Assembly (NCBI GenBank): GCA_020650975.1
Contig: JAIPMN010001018.1
Location: 1-31,294 of the forward strand
Length of the DNA: 31,294 bases
From: Apostichopus californicus
Taxonomy: Eukaryota > Echinodermata > Holothuroidea > Aspidochirotida > Stichopodidae
Direction: 5' to 3'
The notes under the pieces are model-generated. The model saw only the letters and a program-made list of their open reading frames with translations, did no database searches and was not told the origin of the DNA. The translations under genes and the position numbers were made by a program. Shown in pieces: positions 1 to 10,892 of the stretch; within the stretch, counting starts at the first letter, position 1; every line of letters starts with the position of its first letter.

Positions 1-60
1 TACAATATATATATATATATATATATATATGGCCTATATAAATAGGCTATATATCTCTTC
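1..60. repeat. (TA)n microsatellite
   Basis: The window opens with an uninterrupted TA dinucleotide run (about positions 7-30), followed by an imperfect TA-rich tract with short inverted repeats around GGCCTATATAAATAGGC. It is simple-sequence DNA with no coding signal. Confidence 0.9.
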
Positions 61-3000
61 ATGCATTCAATGAATATGTAATAGAGAACGATTATAGGCG
101 TGGCTTATCGTTGGATAATTAGCCACTTTGCTGACGAAAATATTCATCATTTTAGCTAAATTTAGTAAGATTCGTGACGTTTCTTAGTATGTTTGGTACA
201 TGTTTCGAGTATAGCTCGTAAGGATCACAGTTAATTGTATGCAGGCGTCACTTTGGGAGATATTTAAACGCAATATGCTCCTTTAATTATATTTAGTGTA
301 TGTACTGCCACTGTTGTGGCGCCCTCGCTTTAGAAAGTAACATTCAGTTCAATGGTACAGAAAGTTACTGTAGTTAACAACAAATCGCTGGTTGCAGTTT
401 TTCGGCTTTCGTTTCTACTGTGACAAATAACCGATGAAGGATTATAATCCTACGTGCCGGAGATATACACAACAACCCTCTCTCTTTTAATTTGTCATTG
501 TCTATATTATGCCAGCCCTTCACAATCCTGCATAAAACCGACTTCTGCCAAGTCAACTCGAAAATTTCCAATTTCATAGTAGAGAAAGAGGACTTGGTCA
601 AGTTCACAGAGTACTTCGTTCTGGCTTATTATGTTTAAATCGAAACCAAAACCTGTGACACATAGGGAAATAAATACAGCTCCGTCTTCGACTCACGACT
701 TTCGAAAGTCTTCGAGCTATACAACGTTCAATGGCTTTGCACTCGAAGGTATAAAGTAACTGAAACAGAAATTGCCTATATTGAGCTAATTTTCTCAGCC
801 ATCTTACAGAGAGTATTTGTTTGGGCTAAATTATAATTAATCAGTTTTTGATTTCGATCTTTTGGAAATGTCGTTAGCCTTACAGAGGTTCTTCAAAATT
901 CAGTTTTGATAACCCCTATTTCTCCTTGAAAATATTTATTGCCGACTTTTTTTCGAGATCGCTATGACCTCAAAGCGTGGAGCAGAGACTTATCGAAACT
1001 GAAAACTGTTAAAGGCTTTTGACGACAAACATGCAAGCAGGGATATACCACATCTATTGTGGCTACAGTATATGTGAAAATGTGACAGAAAGGATTTTAA
1101 CGCCGAGGAACAGTTGCTATCAGGAATCCAGCTGTGAATAGGTGGATTAAGGTTCGGGGTTGTGTCTGGTAGACTTCCAACCATATTCTGGAGGTAGCTC
1201 TGCAATTTAGAAACCAGCCTACGCTAGTGGATTTGTACGTGTGTGCAATACCAACCGTTACACAAACTCTGAGGGCAAAATACTCGGTATGTGTCATGCT
1301 TCTTCAATTTTAGAGTTGGGAGCACGAAAAAAAGGAAGTTCCTTAAATATTTTTTTTTTGCAATTCGTCATCGTATTTTCATACTTTCACTTCCACCCTT
1401 TTTTCCTATCTGTTTCTGTTATCCACGTACATTATGCACATGTATATTCATACACATATAATCATATAGGGATACCAATGTTCGATGAATTGTGGACTAT
1501 GGTGTATGGATCTTCAAATCTATGTAGTTTTCGATGTTTGCTATTAGGCTACCTAAGTTGCGCCTCAAAATGTTAGAATTACTGAAAATTGTCATGTGGA
1601 GCCCACCATTCATTGTAAATTTGAAGGCGTTTTCGCTCCCAAGTTAGTAATTTACTTGGCTTTTTTATCACATCATAAAGTACCGACTTTAGAAACTTTA
1701 TACAAGTCAAGACGAATACTGTCAAGCGGATCATGAGAGGTCTCCCTCCGCTTCAAGGGCGGGCACTCTGCTATGTACATGAAAGGGCTTCACAGTTGGA
1801 TCTGTACTAATAATATTACTCTATACATATGTCGATATCTTACGGATATGATGACGAATATTATAATATCTAAAACGTTTTATACATATTCGTCCATATA
1901 TATGTTTATAACTGCATGTCGTAAGACAACGGTGGTAGGTATAATAGCGATCTACGTTTACCAGACCGATGCAAGATGCGACGCCCGCTAATAATGTTTG
2001 ATGATTTCAAAGTCCGAGAGTTTCACAGAGTATTCAACAGCGTGGTGTTAGTACAGTTGCACACGTGTTCGGGTACCGTATCAGTCGTATACGAATCACG
2101 CAATGTAGATGATAAATGAAGGTTTCTCTTCAAAAAGTGTCATTTTGTGTTGCATATATGATGTGTCGCATCGCTAGTCTGTCTCCGTTGGGTTTAGCCA
2201 ATATGCAACTGAGTTGTCCGTCAGTAAAGTCATTTTTCATTATCGCATGACTAAGTACAAACATGCGTACGAATTGAAAGAAAGCCACAGTCAAAATAAA
2301 TTAGCAAGCTATCACGAAGGGTACCGCTGTCATTGAGTTGGCCACTTAAAACAGCTTGGTATGCTGTGGGTTTATTGGCTAGTTGCCTGGTCTGCCAAAG
2401 GCACTAGTGGGGCATTTGTCGGGGAGACCGTGGGGGAAAGTCTCGGGGAGTTGCGTAGACTGAAAGAATGATTGCAAAATCGCCATCCCTATTGTGTACT
2501 GCCATATAGCTATATCTCCCTAGTCAGTACTGGTACCTGTTACTAATCTATACATGAGAGTCAACAAAATTATTGCAAATGGTGCTAAATTGGTCATGAC
2601 GTTGAACACTCATCCATGCATTCGGGTTAAGTGTTTCGAAACACTTAAACGCCGGTGCGATCAACTTTTACGGCCTGACCAAGTTAGAGACCGTGAGCTC
2701 AATGGAAGGTGGACACAATGATGTTGCTAATAGAGCTGTTTGAATTCATATTCGCGGCGAAACCCCTGTTATTTCACGACATCATTCTCATCAGATGTTC
2801 CCGTTTCCCTGGCGTGCATGAATCAATACTGACACAAACTGCTTTGCCTATATGATACCATTTCTCCAGCATCACACACACTCATATGAACGTATAATGG
2901 GAATAGACCTACGCAATCCCGCCGGTTCCATGGTTCATGAGTTTTGTCCGGTTTCTAATTGTGTGGAACTTGCTTATCCGGGCAACTCCCGCGATTTCAG

Positions 3001-4466
3001 CGGAAGTACACTTCATTGCAACATACAGTAATCATAACATCCCCAGAATGACGGTAATGATTCGTACGGTTCTCCGTATTTAACCGAAGCAGCTGTTTAA
3101 AGAGTCGGTATTGTACAGAATAATCGTCGTTAATGTTGTACAGTGGCTCGTTATCTCTCACAGCAGAATATTTGTTGAAACCATTAAAGGTGCGTGATGG
3201 ATAGTGTATGTTACGTTTGTGAGCGTGTTTTATTTGTAAATCGTTTATTCCTCTTTCGTTCCCTTTGTTGCTATTTCCTACCTTTTATTCTGTTTCCCTA
3301 TATTATATGTCGCATTATTGTTCTTTGTTTTGTTCGTATATGCTAGGTCAATTTACTAATATTGTGCATTTTGTTTATGCAACTGTCCAATTCTCTCAGA
3401 TATCAATGCTGAGTTCCAGCAGAGCTGTTATTTCAAACAATGCAAACATGAGTGTCTATAGTACTGCATAAAGGTTGGTTTCATCAATATCCTATTGACA
3501 TAATACTGAGTTCCGTTGGTTAACAAAACTGGAAAATCCCATTTATTTGCGGCACAATTTATTATAAACCACCGCTCACAAGAACGTTGTGAAAGTCCTA
3601 CGCTACTTCCATTACTTTTAGCGCGTCGGTCGGAAGTTTCATATGTATTTATCAAAAGGGATTTAAGACAGATTTACACAATTTCGAACCGTGTTGGTAG
3701 TTCGTCAGTACAGAACTTGACAGCAGCATAACTAGTAGACATAAGCATTTCGAAAGCCGTTATACAGTTAGTTTCGACAAATTCCTCTATTTGTAAGTAT
3801 CAAATTAATATATAGCATTGGAGATTGTTTGTTTTTATTCACCTGTAGAATGTTGATAAAAATTATCATGACTGTTCTGGCCAACGGACAGCCTCCAGTG
3901 TTTACCCGTTGGTTGAATAGCTACTTAATCTTTACGATCATCTCTCGGGCAAATCTGCGGTCGACAAGTTTGCTCACAGTTTTTAGCGGAACGGCGACGA
4001 CTGTTCCAGTTCCTTGGAAATTTCGGGAATGGATAAGCGCAAATTAAATAAAGACAATAGAACACTTGAATTCAATGCATTGTGATATATGAACATGTCT
4101 GAGGTTGTGGCAAGCATTTAGTAAATATAACAATTGTGATAAAGAAGAATCACATTCACCAACTTTGACTGACCAAATTGACAAGTTTTGTCTGTTGGAT
4201 CCTTGCTACTGTATATTATTTTTCATGGACCTGTTACAAGTTTAGAATCGTTATACTAGTGTCTTACTTTAATTATCATACTTGAGTATAACATTTTTAA
4301 AGGTTTCATTGTCATGCATTAGAAATGCAATACGTGTGTACGACGTGATGTTTTTTCATTTACTTGGAGTTTGAATTGTCATACTTTTATACAACTTGGA
4401 ATGTCAAACAAGTTTGTATGTAACATTGATTTCTGACTGCTGCAACTTGGAACTGTCATACTTGGG
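61..4466. other. CpG-rich non-coding region upstream of the BEN-like gene
   Basis: I see no convincing exon here; the longest open frame (1241-1576, + strand) has no domain-like composition and no flanking splice logic. Down to about 4,040 the DNA has frequent CpG: I count 24 in 2041-2640, against 3 in 12001-12600. After that CpG drops sharply. A perfect 22-bp palindrome lies at 2627-2648. A strong splice-donor-like GTAAGTAT occurs at 3793, which could end a non-coding first exon. The region may include the promoter of the + strand gene, but no TSS can be called from sequence alone. Confidence 0.5.
3793..3800 (+). promoter_or_regulatory. candidate 5' splice site of a non-coding first exon
   Basis: The sequence CTATTT|GTAAGTAT at 3787-3800 matches the metazoan donor consensus. 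It sits at the end of the CpG-rich tract and is the strongest donor I noticed between it and the acceptor at 4811-4812. It could join a 5' UTR exon ending at 3792 to the coding exon starting at 4813. This rests on motif quality and position only; transcript evidence is absent. Confidence 0.25.
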
Positions 4467-4627
4467 TGCTAGTTAGAATGTCAAACAAGTAATCATTCTT
4501 GAGTGCTAGTTAGAATGTCAAACTGATATTTTGTATGGAGTAATCATTCTTGTGTGCTAGTTAGAATGTCAAACTGATATGTTGTATGGAGTAATCATTC
4601 TTGAGTGCTAGTTAGAATGTCAAACTG
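4467..4627. repeat. 51-bp minisatellite, about four units
   Basis: Units begin at TGCTAGTTAGAATGTCAAAC near 4467, 4504, 4555 and 4606. The second and third are full 51-bp units differing by very few bases; the first is shortened to 37 bp by internal loss and the last is cut after about 22 bp. A more degenerate relative (CTTGGAATGTCAAACAAG) precedes it near 4396. The array lies about 185 bp upstream of the first recognised coding exon. Confidence 0.85.
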
Positions 4628-4812
4628 GTGCATATCTTGGGGTTGTGTGATAGTTTGGTTTGTAATACCTATCTTGAACTTTCATTTGCCATGTTTGTAA
4701 GTGAATTGGATTTATCAGTGTGTGTGTTTTCTTCTTATTATCATACTTGTACTAATTTGGATTTGTATACTTGTGGACCTCTTTTGATATTTGCTTTTTC
4801 TTCTAACCTCAG

Positions 4813-5901
4813 AGTGAAAAACGTGGGAGGGGCTTAATGCAGATAAAGAAGGAAGCTAGAGCCACATCCTCTCCAATGACAGCTGTGGGGTCAACTGCAG
4901 TTATAAGGACCCAGCAGGTCCTGACCTTGAGAGGCACACCATCAATAGCTAGCACCATCTTTTCATCAACAGCGCCCCCTCTGGCTACATCATCAGCTGT
5001 ATCTGCTTCTGTGGTAACTAACACAGAGAGCAAACAGAAAAACATAGAGGACAACCCTGATCCAGTCATCAAAATAGAAATTGATGACCCCTCTGACCCA
5101 GAAGCATATATCACCATCATGAATACAGGGACCCCTCCTCCAAGAACCTCAGACCAACATTCAAGTGAAAACTTTCATCATAGTGAAAGACTCACAAAGT
5201 CTGTCAGTCCCCAACTCATGTCTAGTAGTTACGATACTTATGCAAGGCTGGAGAAGGATGCCAAAGGAAGAGCAGTTCAACAATTTCGTTTGAACAAAGC
5301 CATTGGAAAAATAACAAACATGCGGTCCCAGGGACAGGCTGCTCGGGCACCACGAAAGCCATCAGTTGTCTTTCATCGTCCATCAAGCAATAGCACCCCT
5401 ATTCCTTTCAGAGTCAGACATGAACCTTCCTTTGCAAAGACATCACAACAAGAAGGACGAAAGCCAGGGCACTCCCTGCACAGTCAATCAAATGGTAGAA
5501 ACTCAAACCAATTTAAAGCAAGATCCACTAGCAGACCAAGTCAGCGAACCTTACAGATGATGCGAGCTGCTCGAAATGCACAATTACGATCACTTATGCG
5601 CAATGGATTACATAAATTACACCCTACTGCGCTCTCCAACGGAAGAGTGGTCAATGCAATGACGAATAATCGCAGGAGATTAACTACTAGACTTCAACGT
5701 CACGAGATGGTCTCTCCCTTGTATTATCAATCAGATCTGGATGAAGATGACTTTCTGACCGAGCTAGAAATTGACCCACCAGACAATTATGGAGTAAGTG
5801 AAGAGTTACGACCCAGTCCAGAAGAGAGGCAAGAAACACCGGACAATGTCGGTGAAAACGGTGAACTGCTCCGTGATATGTTTCAAGAAATGATGAAAGA
5901 G
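4813..5901 (+). CDS. BEN-like nuclear protein, first recognised coding exon
   Basis: The exon follows a CT-rich acceptor (TTCTAACCTCAG, AG at 4811-4812) and ends at a consensus donor GAG|GTCAGT in phase 0. The first ATG is at 4837. The frame is also open from 4813, so an upstream coding exon cannot be excluded. From that ATG the exon gives 355 residues. Residues 1-130 are Ser/Thr/Pro-rich with two sumoylation-type psi-K-x-E motifs (IKKE at 3-6; IKIE at 78-81, followed by acidic residues). Residues 135-290 are strongly basic and Arg/Ser/Gln-rich. Residues 298-345 are acidic (DLDEDDFLTELEID), like an activation or interaction segment, and residues 341-355 look helical. No catalytic domain is visible. 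Composition suggests a mostly disordered nuclear regulator. If unspliced, the frame would run on only to a stop at 5950-5952. Confidence 0.85.
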
Positions 5902-7764
5902 GTCAGTCATGACTCGCTTCCTTTCTCCCAAACTACCAGTGTATATAAATAATTAAAGTCTACCTTGTTGAACATGGATTAGACTGGAATAAAATGTATT
6001 CATATCTTTGTTGATTACAAGACACAATGCAGCTACCGATCACTTTCTCAATTGCCAGATAAGAGTAGGGAATCAAGTTGGGATCTCACATGTTTGAAAA
6101 CACAGAAAGAGATGATGGTATCACCTAGACATCATTTTCATAATTATTTTTAGGAGTTTTGTGAGGTACCCCTCATGAACTCTTTGGTGGGGCAGAAACT
6201 TAACAGTACATTTCTTGACCAATTAACACTGATGGCTGTGCAGATGAACACAAGGTGCCAACACTATTTTGGGTGTGGTATAAGTAACATGGACCAACCT
6301 AATGATCACGATGGGTTCATACAAGGTACAGAAGGGCATAACTGATATTGGTTCCTTGCTGAAAGCAAAGGAACCTTTGTAGTCAGGTTGTGTGTGTGTA
6401 TGTGTGTGACACTTTATATTGTATGCACGATAACTCAACAAGGGATTGATTGATCAATGCCTTACTTGGTGGGTGGGTGGTCCATAATGGGTCGATGAAC
6501 CCTATTGATTTTGGTGCTCATATCATGAATATTATTGAGGTCACCGGGTCAAACGTCAAAATCTTCAAATTGCAATAACTTGGCAACCACAAGTTGGAGT
6601 TTCTTCAAACTTCGTATGGACATATTGGTAGATCACCTACAGTATACATGCTGATGTGTCTTGCAATCGATACCATGCATATTTATGAAGAGGCGGGGTT
6701 GAGCATTATTTTTGTAACAGAAGTTTAAATGCACAATAACTCAAGAAGGGAATAATTGATGAATGCCATACTTGGTTGGTGGGTGGTCCATAATGAGTCG
6801 ATGAACCCTATTGATTTTGGTGCTCATATCATGAATATTATTGAGGTCACAGGATCAAATATCAAAATCTTCAAAGTGCAATAACTTGGCAACTACAAGT
6901 TGGAGTTTCTTCCAACTTTGTATGGTGATTATTGGTATATCACCTATACTGATGTGTCTTGCAACTGATATCATGCATATTTATTAGGAGGCGGGGTTGA
7001 GCATTATTTTTGTAACAGAAAATTGTATGCACGATTACTCAACAAGGGAATAATTAATCAATGCCTTACTTGGTGGGTGGGTAGTCCATAATGAGTTGAT
7101 GAACCCTATTGATTTGGTACTCACATAATAAATGTTAATGAGGTCACAGGGTCAAATGTCAAAATCTTCAAATTGTAATAACTTGGCAACCACAAGTTGG
7201 AGTTTCTTCAAACTTCGTATGGTGATATTGGTAGGTAGTTTGCACATGGTGATGTATGTTGCAATTGATAACATGTATTTATGAGGTGTGGTTTTGCATT
7301 ATTAAGGCTATAAGTTTGTATGATTATCAACTTCACAAGGCAATTATTGATCATTACCATTTTTAGTAAGTAGGTGAACCTAATTTTTGGGTGCTGATGT
7401 CATGACTAATGATGAGTTTACTGGGTGAGGAATTATATATCAAACTGCAGTTACGTATGTGGAAACCATATGAATTGATCTTCAAAACTGGATTAGTGAT
7501 ATTTGTAGATAGCATACTGTATTTATATTGGTAACAACAGTTGGTACACATAACTTAAGGGAATGCTTCATCATTACATACTTGCAGTGTTCCCTGTGAA
7601 ACAAATCAATGAGCAGCAGCAAGGAACTATGAAATGTTTTCATTCTGGTCTACAATGAACTCTGTCACATTTTGGTATCTATCCAATAACTTGGGAGAGA
7701 TTTAAGGCATATTTGGCACAATGCTTGGCAATTCAAAGTGGGGTTTCTGCACCATTTCTTTCAG
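5902..7764. other. intron of BEN-like gene with 300-bp tandem repeats
   Basis: The intron runs from GTCAGT at 5902 to TTTCTTTCAG ending at 7764. It contains a short GT-rich microsatellite near 6387-6408 and a large tandem repeat at 6424-7380. No open frame in it looks coding. Confidence 0.75.
6424..7380. repeat. about 300-bp tandem repeat, 3+ copies, intronic
   Basis: Copies start at GCACGATAACTCAA (6425), GCACAATAACTCAA (6731) and GCACGATTACTCAA (7029), so the period is about 306 and 298 bp. A fourth, badly degraded copy starts near 7318. Each unit carries GGTGGTCCATAATG-type, GAGGTCACAGGGTCAAA-type and CTTGGCAACCACAAGTTGGA blocks in the same order. Units are highly similar but not identical. 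No coding capacity is evident. Confidence 0.9.
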
Positions 7765-8056
7765 ATGAGACGATTTTCTCAACACATGGAGACAATTCAA
7801 GGGCAGCTACAATTAATTGTAGAACAGATGCCAACTTTTGTACATCAGCAGAGATCAGGAATTGAAGTGAGACATCTGACCACTAATGGCCATACCCAAC
7901 ACATGGAGGTCTCGTCCCCTCTGAGTAATGATGACCACTCTCCAGACACAGTGGACGACACTGACGACAATGCCACAGAGAACAACCAGGAGAGCCCACT
8001 GGGTAGTACCAGGGAATCAATGGAAATACCCACTCTTGGAACACCAGAAAGCGATG
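7765..8056 (+). CDS. BEN-like nuclear protein, middle exon (helical segment and acidic linker)
   Basis: The acceptor is CCATTTCTTTCAG (AG 7763-7764), and the exon starts in phase 0, matching the previous donor. It ends at GATG|GTAACA (GT 8057-8058) in phase 1, which is the only nearby donor whose phase matches the next exon. The exon gives residues 356-452 of the joined protein. The first 30 residues (MRRFSQHMETIQGQLQLIVE) form an amphipathic, Gln/hydrophobic helix, a likely short coiled coil for self-association, as is common N-terminal to BEN domains. The rest is an acidic Asp/Asn/Thr/Ser linker with Ser-Pro and Thr-Pro sites. The open frame continues past the chosen donor to 8121, so intron retention would append an unrelated tail. 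Confidence 0.8.
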
Positions 8057-8778
8057 GTAACAAACTAGTAATAATGGAGGATAATAAAAATAAAAAACTG
8101 TTTTCTTTCCAGTGTTTGTAAAGATAGTGGGAGAGGGGGCGTAGGGATTGGAAGAAGCGTACAGTAGTTGATCAATTCTTCTTGGTTGTACTTTACACTA
8201 AGTACTGAAAAATTCTTTGTACTCTCAGAGTTTGTAGCCCCATATATAAAAACAAACTTTGCATGGTATACCCGATTCTAAGCAAATTGGAATATATCAA
8301 AATAATCAGCAACAGATGGCCATTCAATAGCAAACAGATATTGTGAAAAAGGGAAATTGTAACTTTTCAGATACGGAACAGAAAGTGTTTATAAGAGCAA
8401 TTGTTAGGAGCTGAGGTTGAGTCCATTGTTAATGGTGTTACTGTTTGTATAAAGAAGTAATTCCAAAGGTTGATATCTAAAGCATTGGTTACTTTCCATT
8501 TCATGGTGACAGGTCACATCCATGTGGACCTTATCTAATAATAACGGATTTTGGAAATGATGTTAAAATTGACAAAAAGTGTTATACAAGCAAATGTTAG
8601 GAGGTGGGGTCAAGTCTATCGTTAATGGTGTTACTGCTTGCATAAAGAAGTAATCACAAAGGTTGATATCTAAAGCATTGGTTACTTTCCATTTCATGAT
8701 GCCAGGTCACATCCATGTGGACCTTAGCTAATAATAAAAGTTTTTTTAATATTAAAATTGCTTGGTTATATTTTGCAG
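8057..8778. other. intron of BEN-like gene with duplicated 193-bp block
   Basis: Bounded by GTAACA at 8057 and TATATTTTGCAG ending at 8778. The middle and end are filled by a tandem duplication (8400-8740) whose second copy stops about 40 bp before the acceptor. No coding signal was seen. Confidence 0.7.
8400..8740. repeat. tandem duplication, about 193-bp period
   Basis: GTTAGGAG at 8403 and again at 8596 begin two copies that share, in order, AATGGTGTTACTG, ATAAAGAAGTAAT, GGTTGATATCTAAAGCATTG and CAGGTCACATCCATGTGGAC. The copies differ at scattered positions. The second copy abuts the acceptor region of the next exon. Confidence 0.85.
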
Positions 8779-8964
8779 CTTTGATAAGAGAAGTACTTGA
8801 TGATGTGAGGTGGGATCAGATGACTCCTTATGCAGGGGCTCCAAGACTGGCCATTGCATTAGCCAGATACTGTATCTTTGGCACTAAGGTACTCATGGAA
8901 TCATCTGTAACTGGTAGAAACAGCAAAAATCCACTCAATAATCTTGCAATGAAGAAAATAAAAG
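8779..8964 (+). CDS. BEN-like domain, first half
   Basis: The exon starts after TATATTTTGCAG in phase 1, so the preceding G plus CT makes Ala453. It ends at AAAAG|GTGAGA in phase 1. It encodes residues 453-514. From about residue 470 the pattern RLAIALARYCIFGTKVLMES followed by SVTGR fits the start of a BEN domain: a first helix with small residues, a hydrophobic turn, then the S-S-x-T-G motif. It continues into LNNLAMKKIKELLREKY across the junction, matching the family's L-x-x-x-x-L-x-x-I-[KR]-E helix. BEN domains bind DNA or recruit corepressors in the nucleus. The family call rests on pattern recognition, not a profile search. Confidence 0.8.
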
Positions 8965-10892
8965 GTGAGAGGATGTCCTGAAGAGATTGTACATTCAGTA
9001 AAGCTGAATTTGCTGGATTGGGTTGTCATTCTTACCAAGTCATATCATATTTAGACATTATTGGTTGCTATTCAGTCTAAGATATCTATGTGGCTATAAC
9101 CATGCGGCTGTTTCTAATTCACAAATTACTCATTTTATTTTCATTCCAACATAGCATTCCAGACATATCATATATTTTAAAGGTGAAAACCAGAATAGCA
9201 ACATAACTATCACTGAGGTTTCCCTTCTTGTTGGAGTGCAATATAAATTGACAAAAGGTTGGCTACAAGTTTTACTTAAACTTTGAACTACACAAGAAAG
9301 TCTATGACTTTGTGACTTCTTGCTTTTGGATTTAAACCTTGTCTGAATAAGAACAATTTGAATTGATATTTAGCTCATCCAAAATTAAGGGTTGTACTAT
9401 CACAATGCACAAACCTAAGTATGAGATTTATCCAAAGGTTATATGACCTTGTTTAAAAGCAAAATTGTCAAAATATTGCTTAAGCTCCACCCACTCATGA
9501 TTATCAATTAGATCAAATTTTATATAGTGCAAGCAAATGAGAAATGAACCACCTTGAACTTATTCCATCACAGTAATTTTGAACAAAATCGAGTGTACAT
9601 ACGGTTGCAGAGATATTGACGTTTGACAGATTTGACATTAAGCCCCGTCTACTCATTAATATTCATATCATTAGCACCAACAACAATAGGGACCATGTAC
9701 TCCCCATGGGGGATCTTCATACCAAGTATGAGCTTAATCAAAGTTAGACCTGTTGAGATTTCCTGTTTACAAGCTTATATTGGCGAAATCTTTCTTAGCC
9801 CCGCCCACTCATGAATATCAATGAGATCAAATTTTATATAGTGCAAGCATATATGTACCACCTTGAACTTATTCCATCACAGCAAGTTTGGACAAAATCG
9901 GGTGTACGGTTGCAGAGATATTGACGTTTGAAGGATTTGACATTAAGCCCCGCCTAGTCATTAATATTCATGACATTAGCACCAAAAACAATAGGGACCA
10001 TGTACTCCCATGGGGGATCTACATACCAAGTATGAGCTTCATCAAAGTTCAGCGTCTTAAGATATCGTTTTTTTCAAGGAAGTGTCACAGACAGACACAC
10101 ACAAACACAAACGTGACTACATAGATTCCTTCTGCCTTTTGCAATGAATAAAAAAGTATTATGAGTATTTCTACAGTTGAACAACAATAAACTATAGCTA
10201 AGTCTTATCCAGCTGATTTGCTGACGTTGAGGGATGGCAGTAGCCACAAAATTAATTAAAAAGCAGTGACTTTTATCATTCTATAGAATGATAAGAATCA
10301 CCATCTATGCCCAGATTTTGTTTCCATAACACTTTTATGACCGCTTTCAACATCAGAGGACTATGATCTCTAGTGCCTACTCCTCAGGATAAATAATCAG
10401 AAAAACTAATGAAAAAATACTTTCATAGTGTTGAACAATATAATATAAGTTGTTATGTACAATGGACTATTATTAACAATCAGGCCTGGACTAAGGAAGG
10501 AAAGGTTACCATCATTTTCACTTTAAAGGAGCAATCCAAACATTTGATATACCTTGAAACCAAATGTTTTGATCCTTGTTTCAGTATTGAGGTATTGAAT
10601 TATTACATGCAGTTGGACTGTACTTACAAACACTTAACTTTTACCTCAATACATCTTTAAATAAATTGTCACAGCTGTGACAGTGGAAAACAAGCATACC
10701 CACATGTGTTCAAATTTACCTTTAATGCGTGTGGAGTAAACAAAAATGCCAAGAACAATACAGAATAAAAGCTCAGGATGTTGCATAAATCTCCCAAACT
10801 ACTTTGCAGACTTATCAATGATTTATTTATTTATATTTTGCATATTAATTTTGTTTAGCAAATTTTCAGTGTTTCTTACTGCTTCTTTGCAG
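8965..10892. other. last recognised intron of BEN-like gene
   Basis: It runs from GTGAGA at 8965 to TGCTTCTTTGCAG ending at 10892, a strong polypyrimidine acceptor. It contains the 314-bp tandem repeat (9481-10120) and a perfect 22-bp palindrome (10273-10294). Open frames inside it (for example 9888-10124 and 10409-10660) lie in repeats or have no domain-like composition. Confidence 0.7.
9481..10120. repeat. 314-bp tandem duplication with internal half-repeats
   Basis: CCACTCATGA at 9491 and CCACTCATGA at about 9805 mark two copies about 314 bp apart. Both contain ATCAAATTTTATATAGTGCA, CACCTTGAACTTATTCCATC, GGTTGCAGAGATATTGACGT and CAATAGGGACCATGTACTCC. Within each copy a second related block (AGCCCCG..ACTCATTAATATTCAT) suggests an older internal duplication. 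The end has a CAGACAGACACACACAAACA tract flanked by GTCAC and GTGAC. Confidence 0.88.

Noticed and set aside
1241-1576. 111-residue open frame on the + strand
   Set aside because: Composition is low-complexity aromatic/hydrophobic with no domain, no splice logic and a poly-T tract in the middle.
3829-4047. 72-residue open frame with LANGQPP..TRWLNSY
   Set aside because: Briefly suggestive of a protein segment, but there is no recognisable family, no matching splice pair and no repeat of it elsewhere in the window.
4809-5120. 103-residue open frame on the - strand
   Set aside because: It is antisense to the BEN-gene exon, whose + frame is much longer and splice-supported.
5902-5952. Unspliced end of the first BEN-gene exon as the true C-terminus (stop at 5950)
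   Set aside because: A consensus donor GTCAGT at 5902 is in the same phase as the next acceptor, and splicing restores a long frame ending in a recognisable BEN-like domain.
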